From Muribaculaceae bacterium (GTDB lineage Bacteria > Bacteroidota > Bacteroidia > Bacteroidales > Muribaculaceae): a DNA stretch of 64,000 bases. The DNA lies in assembly GCA_022510425.1 (NCBI GenBank), contig JAFLTO010000004.1:62001-126000 (forward strand). The letters run 5' to 3'. Of this stretch, positions 54,692 through 63,368 are shown in pieces. Position 1 is the stretch's first letter; each line of letters starts with the position of its first letter. The position numbers and the translations under genes are program-made. Below the pieces are notes generated by a model, which was not told the DNA's origin, did no database searches, and worked only from the letters and a program-made list of their open reading frames with translations.

Positions 54692-57600
54692 CAATCCTCT
54701 GAATTTAGCTCATCGCCCATGCGATATTTGATATCATAATTTATAATGAAATCCAGTTCAGGCTCTGTAAAATTATATAAGCTGGCGAGCCTCCTGTCTA
54801 TTTCATCCAGAATAGATTTAGATAGTTTAGGATAATATTCCCAATATATTACATTTCTTCCTGTACTTTGATAATAAGTGTCTTTCTTATTACTTTTTGA
54901 TTCGTATTCTTTGAAAAGTTCCTTACCAATATTTGTAAGAACAATATCGGAACCTATTTCCTTAGGACAAGGAAAATTGTCAATAACTGTTTTTGTTAAA
55001 TTCCTACAATCGGTGTAAGCAATATAACTCCAATAGAAAAATGAAGAAGATAGGAGAGCTCCTATGGAATTATTTGAATAGTTTAAAGAAATTGATATAG
55101 CTTTTTCTGCCTTTACTTCTTCTAAAACTCCGTTTATGTATGTTTCACTTTTAATTGTTTTAATTAGAAGAAAGTATCCTCCCCCAGCAGCACGGTAATA
55201 TATGTTATTAGAATTACTTGTATTACTATAAAATTCTGCAGTACAAGCTTTTGAACACATCCTATTTCTATTTATGTCACACTCTATAGCATATGAAAAT
55301 TTTGGAATTACGTAGGAGTCAACAAATTCGGAGACGTTTACAAACTTTATTATGGTAAAAAGAATTGGTCTGTTTTGAGTGTACCATCTATTATATTTTG
55401 TAGAATAAATAGTTGGTGTACTAATACCACTAGAACGGCATGAAATAAAAATTGTAGCACGCAAATGTTGAAGCATTTCAAATAATTTACCGGGTCTATC
55501 ATCAAAATTCGCATATACTAATAAGTCCGAATTTTCTTTCATTATATCAATAACCGTAGACATTCTTTTAGAACAAGTTATTGCGACTGGAATAATAAAA
55601 GAAAATTTACCATTTTTGTTTCCTATTTGATATCCTCTTTCAATACAACAACCATAAAGATTACCACAATTTGCAGACTTAAGATTATTAAAAGAATAAT
55701 TTACATAGTTACTTGGGAACTCAATATACGGAGGATTTCCTATGATTACATCAAAGCCTCCGTTACCTTGCATTATTTGATAGAATTCGGCTAACCAATT
55801 GAAAGGTTGATGAGATGATAGCCATGCTTCATATGGAAGAGGTGAACCACTCGCTAAATATAGTCTATGATTGAGACTGTCATTTAATTCTGAAAGACGA
55901 GATTTTAATTCGTATTTAGAATGTTTGAATGCCTCAATATTATCATCTTCTTCCATTTGTATTTTCTTGAACAAACGGTCAGCAGCTGCAACCTTAATTA
56001 GCTCCTCATCAATTTTTTCTTTAAATTCCTGATTAGCCAATTCTTCCATGATATCTTTGGCAACTGCCAAATCATTATCCAATTGCTTTTGATTGGCATA
56101 ACCTACCAAAGTATTACCACACCGGATATTGAAATCTATATCAGGAAGGGGGTCAAGCCCGAGGTTATCAGCTTTACGGTCAACATCAACCACTGCCACC
56201 ATCTTTAAGAAAAGTCGAAGTTTAGCTATTTCAGTAGCCTCAACCATAATATCAACTCCGTAAAGATTCCGAAGAATTATGGATTTGAAAATGAAATATT
56301 GGATGTTCGAGCGATATTTACCGTTTATTTCCTCAAGTTCTTTTTTGAAAAGATTTTGATTCTCCTTATGGAATTCTTGCATTCTGAAAATACAAGCCTC
56401 ATAAAGAGGTTCAAGGATATTCATCGCTGCAAAGAGGAATGCTCCCGAACCACAAGTCGGATCGAGAATACTTACACCCTGCAATGCTTCATAAAAATGC
56501 TTGATAAATTTTGAATCGCCGGTATTTAAAAGATCTAGGGCAAAATTTCTGATATCAAGATTATAAGTTATGAAATCATTAATTGAAGTTATCTCTCCAT
56601 TTCTAATCTTGTTAATAATATCATCACATCTTTGCAACCTTTCAATTGTTTCTCTCCAAATTTCAGTTGGCAAAGCCCAAGGTTCGGGAGTGGATTTATT
56701 CCAATCTTTACGAAGTTCAGATAAAGGAATATGATTTTCAGGCAATTCCCCGATTGGTGTTTCCGAATATTCCTTTCTCATTTCCGAAGTTATTATACCC
56801 CTTTTTATTTCTTCAGGAATATTATTAAATTGCTGATATCCTTTCTTTACAGCATCAAATATGTATTTATCTCCACTGTTTTTAAGAGTCAGCCAAACAA
56901 ATCCATCCGGTTCAAAATCTTTGTAAGAATCTTGGGTGCTATCTTTCACCTTGTCAAATAGGAATGGAAGGATACAGTTACGACTTATATATTCCGTGAT
57001 ATCCTCTTTCGTGTAATAGGCACCCATACTTGCCCGGTCGTTGATGTATTGTTCGAAGATATAACCCAAAACATCCGGATTGATATCCTTGCCCGATGCA
57101 GTAATTCTTGTATCAAGATGCCATCGCCAAGTATCGAAGAAATCAAATAACCTGATAAAAGCTTCGTCGGGAATATTGATCTCAGGATATTCTTTTTCAA
57201 TCTGATGTTCTTCAAACATTCCACCATTCAGATAAGGAATTCTTCCGAAAGTATTTATAAAATTCTGATCCCTTTGTGGTGAATTTAATCCGTCATGGAA
57301 GAGTCTTCTTAGGAAACTTTTATAGAAATTATAAAATTTATTATTCCCTTCATTTTCCCTGACCCAATTAAGTTTATTCCGAAGATAGGAAGTGTCAAAA
57401 GCCAAAAATCCTTTTTTCTGAATAAAATAACAGAACATCATCCGGTTGAGCATAACGGATGTGTACCATTGCTTGTTCTTGTTGTCTTTGGTAAGGATAT
57501 GGTCGTCAATGCCGGTAATGAAATCTGCAAAAGCCTTATGTTCTTTCTTGAATCCTGCGTAAAAGTCTTTGGTTATCTTTTCTGAATTTACAGCGAAAGC

Positions 57601-58059
57601 CCCTTGCACTTGTGAGCGTAGGTCAACTATATTTGTTTCTTCATCGAAATCAAATGCAAATCCCTCTAACTTTGAAAAAAGAAAATCAACTTTCCCTTCC
57701 TCATAATCAACCAATACCAATTCTCGTTTTTCATTGGTTCTAACCGGCACAACCCACAAATCTTTGGAACTTCCTTTTTCGGAGAAGATACAGATGTAAT
57801 CGGCAGCCTGATTTCGCAGTTTTGAGTCAATCTTTTTAGCCAGACTTTGAGTCGGCAATTCATTCACCTCACAAGTAAGAATCTGGAAACCGCTTCTTTC
57901 AGCTATCGCTTCTATGTTGTATTCCTGGTCGTCAACAATTATAGCAGGAAGATTAGAATGTCCTTTATACCGATTCCATCCTAATTCCGATATGAATAAA
58001 TCACGGAATTCTCTATTCTTTATTAGCCTTTGAAAATCAGTTTTCTTTATTTGAGCCAT
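54691..58059 (-). CDS. Eco57I-like class I SAM-dependent DNA methyltransferase
   Basis: The 1122-residue protein has a unique N-terminal region (1-330), GAYYTKED (about 346-353), the SAM-binding motif DPTCGSGA (533-540) and the adenine/cytosine amino-methylase motif NPPY (775-778). That is the Eco57I/type IIG order. I see no convincing PD-(D/E)xK nuclease motif in the N-terminus. The C-terminal third, the likely target recognition region, is clearly richer in A+T and Asn/Ser/Tyr than the rest. It follows the helicase by 25 bases and is coupled to the SLOG gene. It probably marks self DNA. Confidence 0.87.
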   Translation of the reverse strand: MAQIKKTDFQRLIKNREFRDLFISELGWNRYKGHSNLPAIIVDDQEYNIEAIAERSGFQILTCEVNELPTQSLAKKIDSKLRNQAADYICIFSEKGSSKDLWVVPVRTNEKRELVLVDYEEGKVDFLFSKLEGFAFDFDEETNIVDLRSQVQGAFAVNSEKITKDFYAGFKKEHKAFADFITGIDDHILTKDNKNKQWYTSVMLNRMMFCYFIQKKGFLAFDTSYLRNKLNWVRENEGNNKFYNFYKSFLRRLFHDGLNSPQRDQNFINTFGRIPYLNGGMFEEHQIEKEYPEINIPDEAFIRLFDFFDTWRWHLDTRITASGKDINPDVLGYIFEQYINDRASMGAYYTKEDITEYISRNCILPFLFDKVKDSTQDSYKDFEPDGFVWLTLKNSGDKYIFDAVKKGYQQFNNIPEEIKRGIITSEMRKEYSETPIGELPENHIPLSELRKDWNKSTPEPWALPTEIWRETIERLQRCDDIINKIRNGEITSINDFITYNLDIRNFALDLLNTGDSKFIKHFYEALQGVSILDPTCGSGAFLFAAMNILEPLYEACIFRMQEFHKENQNLFKKELEEINGKYRSNIQYFIFKSIILRNLYGVDIMVEATEIAKLRLFLKMVAVVDVDRKADNLGLDPLPDIDFNIRCGNTLVGYANQKQLDNDLAVAKDIMEELANQEFKEKIDEELIKVAAADRLFKKIQMEEDDNIEAFKHSKYELKSRLSELNDSLNHRLYLASGSPLPYEAWLSSHQPFNWLAEFYQIMQGNGGFDVIIGNPPYIEFPSNYVNYSFNNLKSANCGNLYGCCIERGYQIGNKNGKFSFIIPVAITCSKRMSTVIDIMKENSDLLVYANFDDRPGKLFEMLQHLRATIFISCRSSGISTPTIYSTKYNRWYTQNRPILFTIIKFVNVSEFVDSYVIPKFSYAIECDINRNRMCSKACTAEFYSNTSNSNNIYYRAAGGGYFLLIKTIKSETYINGVLEEVKAEKAISISLNYSNNSIGALLSSSFFYWSYIAYTDCRNLTKTVIDNFPCPKEIGSDIVLTNIGKELFKEYESKSNKKDTYYQSTGRNVIYWEYYPKLSKSILDEIDRRLASLYNFTEPELDFIINYDIKYRMGDELNSED

Positions 58060-58084
58060 GGTTGTTGAATTTAAGGAGAAAAGT

Positions 58085-61000
58085 TTAAGGATTATACCGA
58101 AGACCCATTGAACATACTATAACAGGTTCTTTATTTGAATTTTCCTCTACAGGAAGTCGGCATAAAGCTCCGTTCTTGCGGAGATCAAGGACATACTGCA
58201 CAATCTCGTCATTGTTCTGATTTCTTCTTAACATCTGCCCGATAGAGAGTTTTGCGGTATCAAGCAAAGGATAATTATAGATATCATCAATAGCTAATTT
58301 CAGACTTTCCTTATCTTCATCTGTAAAGAAAAGGTTACTGTCCTGTCGATAATAATGATCAAGCAATTCCACAATCCGGTATCTTGTTGAGAATCTGTTT
58401 CCAAGAATTCCGGCTGTAGTCGGATCGGCCGTCTCAGTCTTTACCTCCTCTATAGCCTGACTTACCAATTCATGATGATTTTCCAATGGTTCTACTGCGG
58501 GTGTATTGGCATTGCAAGCCATTGTTTGCAAAATCTTTTTCTGAGAATGGCTTACAACCGAGCCATCGGGAGCAATCCAAGACAAAACATCAAAATCATT
58601 GTGAGTTCTGGCATATGTTATCACTCCGGAACTTCCTGGATTTTCAGCCGCTTTTGTGGAATATATCATATTCTGCAACTGAGGAATAATCTGTTTAAGT
58701 TTTGGATTGGCATCAGTCGCGTTTTTCCAAATCTGATAAGCTTGAGAAGAAAGGTCAACATCGGTGTCGTCTTCATCGTCAAGTACTCCTGCTTTTTCGT
58801 TAAACATATCCCGGAGATTCTGCTCGTTGCCTTCAAAGAAAATCTCATCCGAACCGATTACATGGGCATTCGCATTGATTCGGTTGTTAAGCCTTTCCCT
58901 TAACTTTATAATCTTCTCCACACCCTCTGCCGGGAAGAATGAATAGCAAAGAATCTGAGATGCTTTCTGTCCGATACGGTCCACACGTCCCGCTCTCTGA
59001 ATAAGACGAATTATGGCCCAAGGCAGGTCAAAATTCAGAATGATATGACTGTCCTGCAGGTTCTGGCCTTCGGAAAGCACATCAGTGGCTATCATTACTC
59101 TATGCTGTTCATCCTTTTCAATATCCTGACGCTCATTACTTTCGGGAGAGAATTTCTCCACCTCGGCAGTTGGATTCTTGCAATCACCGGTCACAACTGC
59201 AACTTTATTCAATCCTCTTTTCTTCAATTGTCTGCCGATATAGTTTGCTGTGTCGGAATATTGTGTAAAAACGACTACTTTCTCATCTCCATGCTGCTGA
59301 GTAAGCATATCATAAAGAAGATTAAGTTTCTGGTCGTTGTGTGGTTCCCATTCTCCACACAGCTTTATCATATCGATAAGGATTTCACAATCCTTCTTCA
59401 GCTGTTGTTTGAGCGTTTTCTTGAAATATTTCGAATCTATGAAGGAGACATTGTTCTTAGTGTGAATCTGATTGTAATATTTCTCTGCCCTCATCATATA
59501 TTCTTCCATATCGGTTGAAATTTTGGGGAGTTCACCATTTTTAAGTGCTTCCTGTGAAAATTCCTCACCAAGTATGTTGGCATTTACATCCTCATCGTCT
59601 ATGAAATCATCCGGCAGTTGGTTTTCATCACCGATAGGCAAACGCAACTTGTTTTCCATAGCATAGATGAAAACGGCATTGCGCAGGATATGTCGGGAGA
59701 GTGTTAGAAGGAATGAAAAACCCGAACTGTCTATTCGTTTGAAAAAAGTTGATTTGCAGAATCCCATCTGTTGGGTACCGGCACGGGATAAATTCTCTAT
59801 TATTTGTTTTTCTAGAGTTGAGGCTTCCTTTGCTTTCTCTTCATTAATGAATTTAGTCAGTCCATAGCGAGGCAGGTTCAACGACTCCATCATGTCAATC
59901 ATAGCATCGGAATAGAGACGTGAGTATTGATCTCCGGGAACTGTTTCAAATTTTATAGCCTTCGGCAATCTTTCAGGAAAATAAGATTTTCTTCCATCAG
60001 GGAATTGCAAGTATTTCCTTCCGTCTGAAGGATCCGTCTTGGCATAATTCTCTTTTATGAAAGTCCTTGTCCTCCTCACAAGGAAAAGTTTCATCAGCTC
60101 GTTCCAATCCTCAATATGACAACTCTTTTCAAAAGCTGATATCGACCGGATGAATGTCTCGCTATGTGTCTGCAAAAATTGTCTTTCTCCACCCAATTCT
60201 CTTATATATTCTTCAGGACGCATCCCCAAATCCTGGTCGTCGGAGATGAAAAGCCTCAATTGGTTGGAAAGATCAGAGAAGTCTTTATTATATGGAGTAG
60301 CTGTCAGTAGCAAAACATTACTGTCCTGGCGGTCAATCAGTGCTTTGATATTCCTGTATCGGCTACCTTTGGCCCCGTTTCTGAGGTTATGACTCTCATC
60401 AATTATTATCAGACGATAGTAGCGGGAATTGTCTATATCAATCGGTTTAGCCATCGACATTATATCAACCTTCAAATCATATTTACGTGCATATTTCTTC
60501 CACATCTCCTGAAGGTTTGCCGGACAGATTATAAGGGTACTGCTAGCGTATGTAGTTTCATAAATCTTGGCGATGGCACATGCTGTGATGGTTTTTCCCA
60601 AACCAACCACATCCCCGATCATTGCACCGCCTCTTTTGTCATTTCTGAGATGTCTTGCCGCTATCTTTACTGCCGTCTGTTGGAAATCGAATAACTCCCT
60701 TCTAAATTCCGGTGACAAAGCGAATTCCTTTATTCCGTTCCGTGCCTCCTCGCTAAGATGATATGCCGTTTTAAGATAAATGTAATATGGAGGGATTATC
60801 CTTTCTGCAGCCCAAGAATTATCTATCACCTCTATCAGTTCTTTGGTGATATCAATACAGAACTTATCGTCCCATCGGTCGTTAAACCAGTTTGAGAGTT
60901 TTCTTGACTGGTCGCTGTCGGCAAATTCAGCATTTAATTCCCCGTTGCCTCTTAATCCCGACCAAGTGAGATTGCTGCTTCCCATAAGTGCCATGATAGG

Positions 61001-61492
61001 ATTGAAATTATCCTCCGGTCTATGGGCTAAATATAATTTTGCATGAAGGGGCTCTCTTAGATAGAGTTTGACAGTTACCTTCCCGTCTTTCAATTGTTGC
61101 GACAGGCGTCTTAAGGTAATTTCGTCTCTCTTGTCAGGAAGTCCGATTTGAAGTTGCCTACGAAATTCTTTGGCTATTTTGACTTTCTGGGTGCGGATAT
61201 ATTCAGCATCGGGAATGAATTTCTCTTTCCCATAGAGCCATCGGGTTAATTCTTCAGGAGGCTGATGCATCCCGATTAACAACCGGCATATTCTATGAAT
61301 CGGGTCTCTTAAAGATTCCTCTTCTATAAATTCTCCGGGAAGGGTGTCTATTTGGTCTATTATTAGGTCCCAGCCCCTAAGATTGAAATAACCTACACAA
61401 AAATCAACTCGTTTTACTCCCTTGTCAGGTACTATTATATCTTGAAGACCTTGAGTGAACTTTAGGTCGATGTTGTCAAATATTCGAGCCAT
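58085..61492 (-). CDS. PLD-SNF2 fusion: phospholipase D-like nuclease domain plus helicase
   Basis: The 1135-residue protein joins two parts. Residues about 1-210 form a PLD-like domain with one HxK motif (HAKLYLAHRPED, His150/Lys152) and GSSN (171-174), as in PLD-type nucleases that act as dimers. Residues about 265-900 form a SNF2-type ATPase: Walker A GDVVGLGKT (293-301), DESH (365-368), TAT (397-399) and QRAGRVDRIGQ (832-842). A C-terminal region of about 250 residues is unassigned. Together these suggest DNA translocation with cleavage. It heads the helicase-methyltransferase-SLOG operon; its start codon is in a stem-loop. Confidence 0.88.
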   Translation of the reverse strand: MARIFDNIDLKFTQGLQDIIVPDKGVKRVDFCVGYFNLRGWDLIIDQIDTLPGEFIEEESLRDPIHRICRLLIGMHQPPEELTRWLYGKEKFIPDAEYIRTQKVKIAKEFRRQLQIGLPDKRDEITLRRLSQQLKDGKVTVKLYLREPLHAKLYLAHRPEDNFNPIMALMGSSNLTWSGLRGNGELNAEFADSDQSRKLSNWFNDRWDDKFCIDITKELIEVIDNSWAAERIIPPYYIYLKTAYHLSEEARNGIKEFALSPEFRRELFDFQQTAVKIAARHLRNDKRGGAMIGDVVGLGKTITACAIAKIYETTYASSTLIICPANLQEMWKKYARKYDLKVDIMSMAKPIDIDNSRYYRLIIIDESHNLRNGAKGSRYRNIKALIDRQDSNVLLLTATPYNKDFSDLSNQLRLFISDDQDLGMRPEEYIRELGGERQFLQTHSETFIRSISAFEKSCHIEDWNELMKLFLVRRTRTFIKENYAKTDPSDGRKYLQFPDGRKSYFPERLPKAIKFETVPGDQYSRLYSDAMIDMMESLNLPRYGLTKFINEEKAKEASTLEKQIIENLSRAGTQQMGFCKSTFFKRIDSSGFSFLLTLSRHILRNAVFIYAMENKLRLPIGDENQLPDDFIDDEDVNANILGEEFSQEALKNGELPKISTDMEEYMMRAEKYYNQIHTKNNVSFIDSKYFKKTLKQQLKKDCEILIDMIKLCGEWEPHNDQKLNLLYDMLTQQHGDEKVVVFTQYSDTANYIGRQLKKRGLNKVAVVTGDCKNPTAEVEKFSPESNERQDIEKDEQHRVMIATDVLSEGQNLQDSHIILNFDLPWAIIRLIQRAGRVDRIGQKASQILCYSFFPAEGVEKIIKLRERLNNRINANAHVIGSDEIFFEGNEQNLRDMFNEKAGVLDDEDDTDVDLSSQAYQIWKNATDANPKLKQIIPQLQNMIYSTKAAENPGSSGVITYARTHNDFDVLSWIAPDGSVVSHSQKKILQTMACNANTPAVEPLENHHELVSQAIEEVKTETADPTTAGILGNRFSTRYRIVELLDHYYRQDSNLFFTDEDKESLKLAIDDIYNYPLLDTAKLSIGQMLRRNQNNDEIVQYVLDLRKNGALCRLPVEENSNKEPVIVCSMGLRYNP

Positions 61493-61517
61493 CGGACTGA
61501 TGTTGCGCCTATGGCTC
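61486..61517 (-). promoter_or_regulatory. Stem-loop covering the helicase start codon
   Basis: In the minus-strand transcript GAGCCAT (61517-61511) can pair perfectly with ATGGCTC (61492-61486), which contains the helicase ATG. The loop is 18 bases. Pairing would hide the start codon, so this may be a translational control element. Confidence 0.5.
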
Positions 61518-61544
61518 TTTCGGCAAATAGATTAATTTGAATAT

Positions 61545-61870
61545 AAAAGAAAAGCGAGGAGCCACACCAGCTCATTCCGCTTTCAGGGTCGTAGGAAGTA
61601 CCATAGCTGTGGAACGAGCAATGGTAGAATCACCCCGCAAAGTATGTATATGCAACAACACCGTCCGAACCGAAGCTCGGAAGGCGAATACATAAACGTA
61701 CCCATGGGGCGCTAACATTGCCTAATTCCTTGACAGCTAATTCAAAATTTCCTACGTTTTGAAAGCCAAGAAATAAAGCGAGTTATCGCCTTTCATTATG
61801 GAATGAACCACCCAACACCCGACTTAATTCTCCTCCGAGAAGTCACGCATTGCGGGATTCAATCGCAAAT
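61545..61870 (-). other. Gene-free structured stretch, possible RNA or leader of the helicase operon
   Basis: This is most of the 552-base gap between the helicase and the next gene. It is GC-richer than its surroundings and holds several inverted repeats: TTCAAAA/TTTTGAA (61741-61747 with 61757-61763), GCGA/TCGC (61778-61789), TCCGA/TCGGA (61664-61668 with 61677-61681) and GAGC/GCTC (61559-61562 with 61570-61573). On the minus strand the last is followed by a pyrimidine-rich tail (CTCGCTTTTCTTTT), like a transcript end. The only minus-strand frame of note, 61572-61718 (48 codons), has no supporting signals. It may be a non-coding RNA or an attenuating leader; the family is not recognised. 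Confidence 0.45.
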
Positions 61871-62044
61871 TTAACAATAATTTAAGATTTGGCAATCATG
61901 AGAGTTAGGATTAATGAGGTATATATTAATTCTTAGTCTAATTGTAAGCATATTATTTATACATGAATGTTTGTATTTATTCTTTTTAAAACCAAAGCAT
62001 TGAAAATAAAATTGAGTAATTTTGTAATTATAGTATTGAAATTT

Positions 62045-62908
62045 ATGATTTTTGAAACGATAAAGGAATTTGAAGATTATATTTTCTCCATAGAAACAGA
62101 GGAACAGCTTCAAAATGCAAAATATGGTGAAGCTGATGTTTTGGCTTATTATGAAAGTTTGGGGGATAGGGCACGAGCTCAAATTTATAAAGATTTATCT
62201 ATGAAATCCGGAAAGGAAAGTGTCTTGAACAATAAATATGATTTTCAAGATATGGCTAAAGGGTTCATGGAGAATTTAGATGATTTAGGATCTTTCTTTG
62301 CTTCCATAGGAGAAAAATACATGCCGAAGATTCATCGGAACCAATTGGAAAGATATCCCTTAGTCAGAACCATATTATCCAATTATCAGAATTTGGATGA
62401 TGCTAGTAATGCAGTGCTTTCAATCTTCAATGATATGGGGACACGTATTGAAGCCATGCCAGAAATTCCGGATGAGAAGTTTGAGGATTTGTTCGATGAA
62501 CTAGAAAAGGATCCGCAAACCAAGGAAATAATGCAAAAAATTAACGATGTATTTAATGGATTTGAAATAGATGATGAAAATGAGGAAGAACCAGGATCAG
62601 ATAAAGACATTGAAGAACAAGATCCAATTAAGGACTCAATTGTAAATTCAAAAGGGTTCAAAAAGGCAATCGAGGTAAACTTGATAGAAGAAGCTACCGG
62701 TAATTACAAATGGCTTGGAACTAAAGGAGAATTAGCATTATTTGCTGAGTTATTGAGTGAACAATTAAATATAAAATATAAGTGGCAACCATTTGAAGAA
62801 TTATTTGGATATAAGAATCTGGCTAATGCCAAATGGAAGACAAAAGAAATCAGGGGGTATGCAGGTAGCAGAGAAGCTGAAATACTAAGTATTTTCAATA
62901 AGAAATAA
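62045..62908 (+). CDS. Hypothetical acidic protein on the island
   Basis: The 287-residue protein is strongly acidic in the middle (DDENEEEPGSDKDIEEQD) with helical regions on each side, and a basic, folded-looking end (WLGTKGELALFAELLSEQLN). I do not recognise it. The ATG at 62045 is chosen because it follows a -7-like TAATTTTG at 62017-62024 by about 20 bases; the frame also opens at 61967, but the sequence there is AT-rich and promoter-like. It has its own strong terminator, and lies between the defence operon and the excisionase-type gene. Confidence 0.6.
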   Translation: MIFETIKEFEDYIFSIETEEQLQNAKYGEADVLAYYESLGDRARAQIYKDLSMKSGKESVLNNKYDFQDMAKGFMENLDDLGSFFASIGEKYMPKIHRNQLERYPLVRTILSNYQNLDDASNAVLSIFNDMGTRIEAMPEIPDEKFEDLFDELEKDPQTKEIMQKINDVFNGFEIDDENEEEPGSDKDIEEQDPIKDSIVNSKGFKKAIEVNLIEEATGNYKWLGTKGELALFAELLSEQLNIKYKWQPFEELFGYKNLANAKWKTKEIRGYAGSREAEILSIFNKK

Positions 62909-62930
62909 TTAGTTTATTATCAACCCTTTA

Positions 62931-62975
62931 AGGGGTGATATGTCCGGGTGTATACCCGACATACACCCCTTTTTC
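62931..62975 (+). terminator. Strong intrinsic terminator after the acidic protein gene
   Basis: The hairpin 62931-62970 pairs AGGGGTG with CACCCCT, then TATGT with ACATA, then CGGGT with ACCCG, with one-base bulges, and five T residues follow. It is one of the strongest terminators in the window. Confidence 0.88.
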
Positions 62976-62990
62976 TATTCCTATACACCA

Positions 62991-63016
62991 TAATTTTGCC
63001 AATGTTATCCGATAAC
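62991..63016 (+). promoter_or_regulatory. Promoter -7 element and operator-like palindrome of the HTH gene
   Basis: TAATTTTG at 62991-62998 is followed at 63004-63016 by the perfect palindrome GTTATC-C-GATAAC, which would cover the transcription start. A further GGATAA half-site lies at 63028-63033. This fits an autoregulated excisionase/AlpA-type gene. Confidence 0.5.
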
Positions 63017-63089
63017 ACCAGCTAACAGGATAATGGTTTGCAGACGTGCATGTCCGGCATCCTAATTTTCAACTAAAAAAATTTCCTGT

Positions 63090-63365
63090 ATGGAAGAAAA
63101 TAAAATTTTGGAAGCATTGGCAGACCGCCTTGCATATTGCACGAAAGAGGTTTTAACGGCAGATGAAGTGAGCCGTTATACCGGAATAAGCAAAAGTTAC
63201 CTTTACAAACTCACGATGAACCGGGAGATTCCCCACTATAAACCTACCGGCAAGCTTGTATTCTTCAATCGACGTGAGGTCGAGCAGTGGCTACAGAACA
63301 ATCGTATAAAGACCGAATCCGAGTTAAATCAGGAAGCTCAGTCATATTGCCGTAAAAACAAGTAA
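63090..63365 (+). CDS. Helix-turn-helix protein, excisionase (AlpA/Xis) type
   Basis: The 91-residue protein has the MerR-like HTH_17 pattern: VLTADEVSRYTGISKSYLYK, then LTMNREIPHYKPTGKLVFFN and REVEQWL. Small proteins of this type control excision of Bacteroides integrative elements or activate neighbouring genes. It is followed 3 bases later by the RepA-like gene, forming a typical element core. Its palindromic upstream site suggests self-control. Confidence 0.88.
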   Translation: MEENKILEALADRLAYCTKEVLTADEVSRYTGISKSYLYKLTMNREIPHYKPTGKLVFFNRREVEQWLQNNRIKTESELNQEAQSYCRKNK

Positions 63366-63368
63366 GGT

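Noticed and set aside
54691-58059. Calling the methyltransferase a full type IIG restriction enzyme
   Set aside because: The N-terminal region lacks a convincing PD-(D/E)xK nuclease motif; the likely nuclease is the PLD domain in the helicase.
61572-61718. 48-codon minus-strand open frame in the structured segment
   Set aside because: It has no ribosome or promoter signal of its own, an Arg/Thr/Ala-rich composition typical of chance frames through a structured GC-richer stretch, and stops on both sides. It is kept only as part of the possible RNA.
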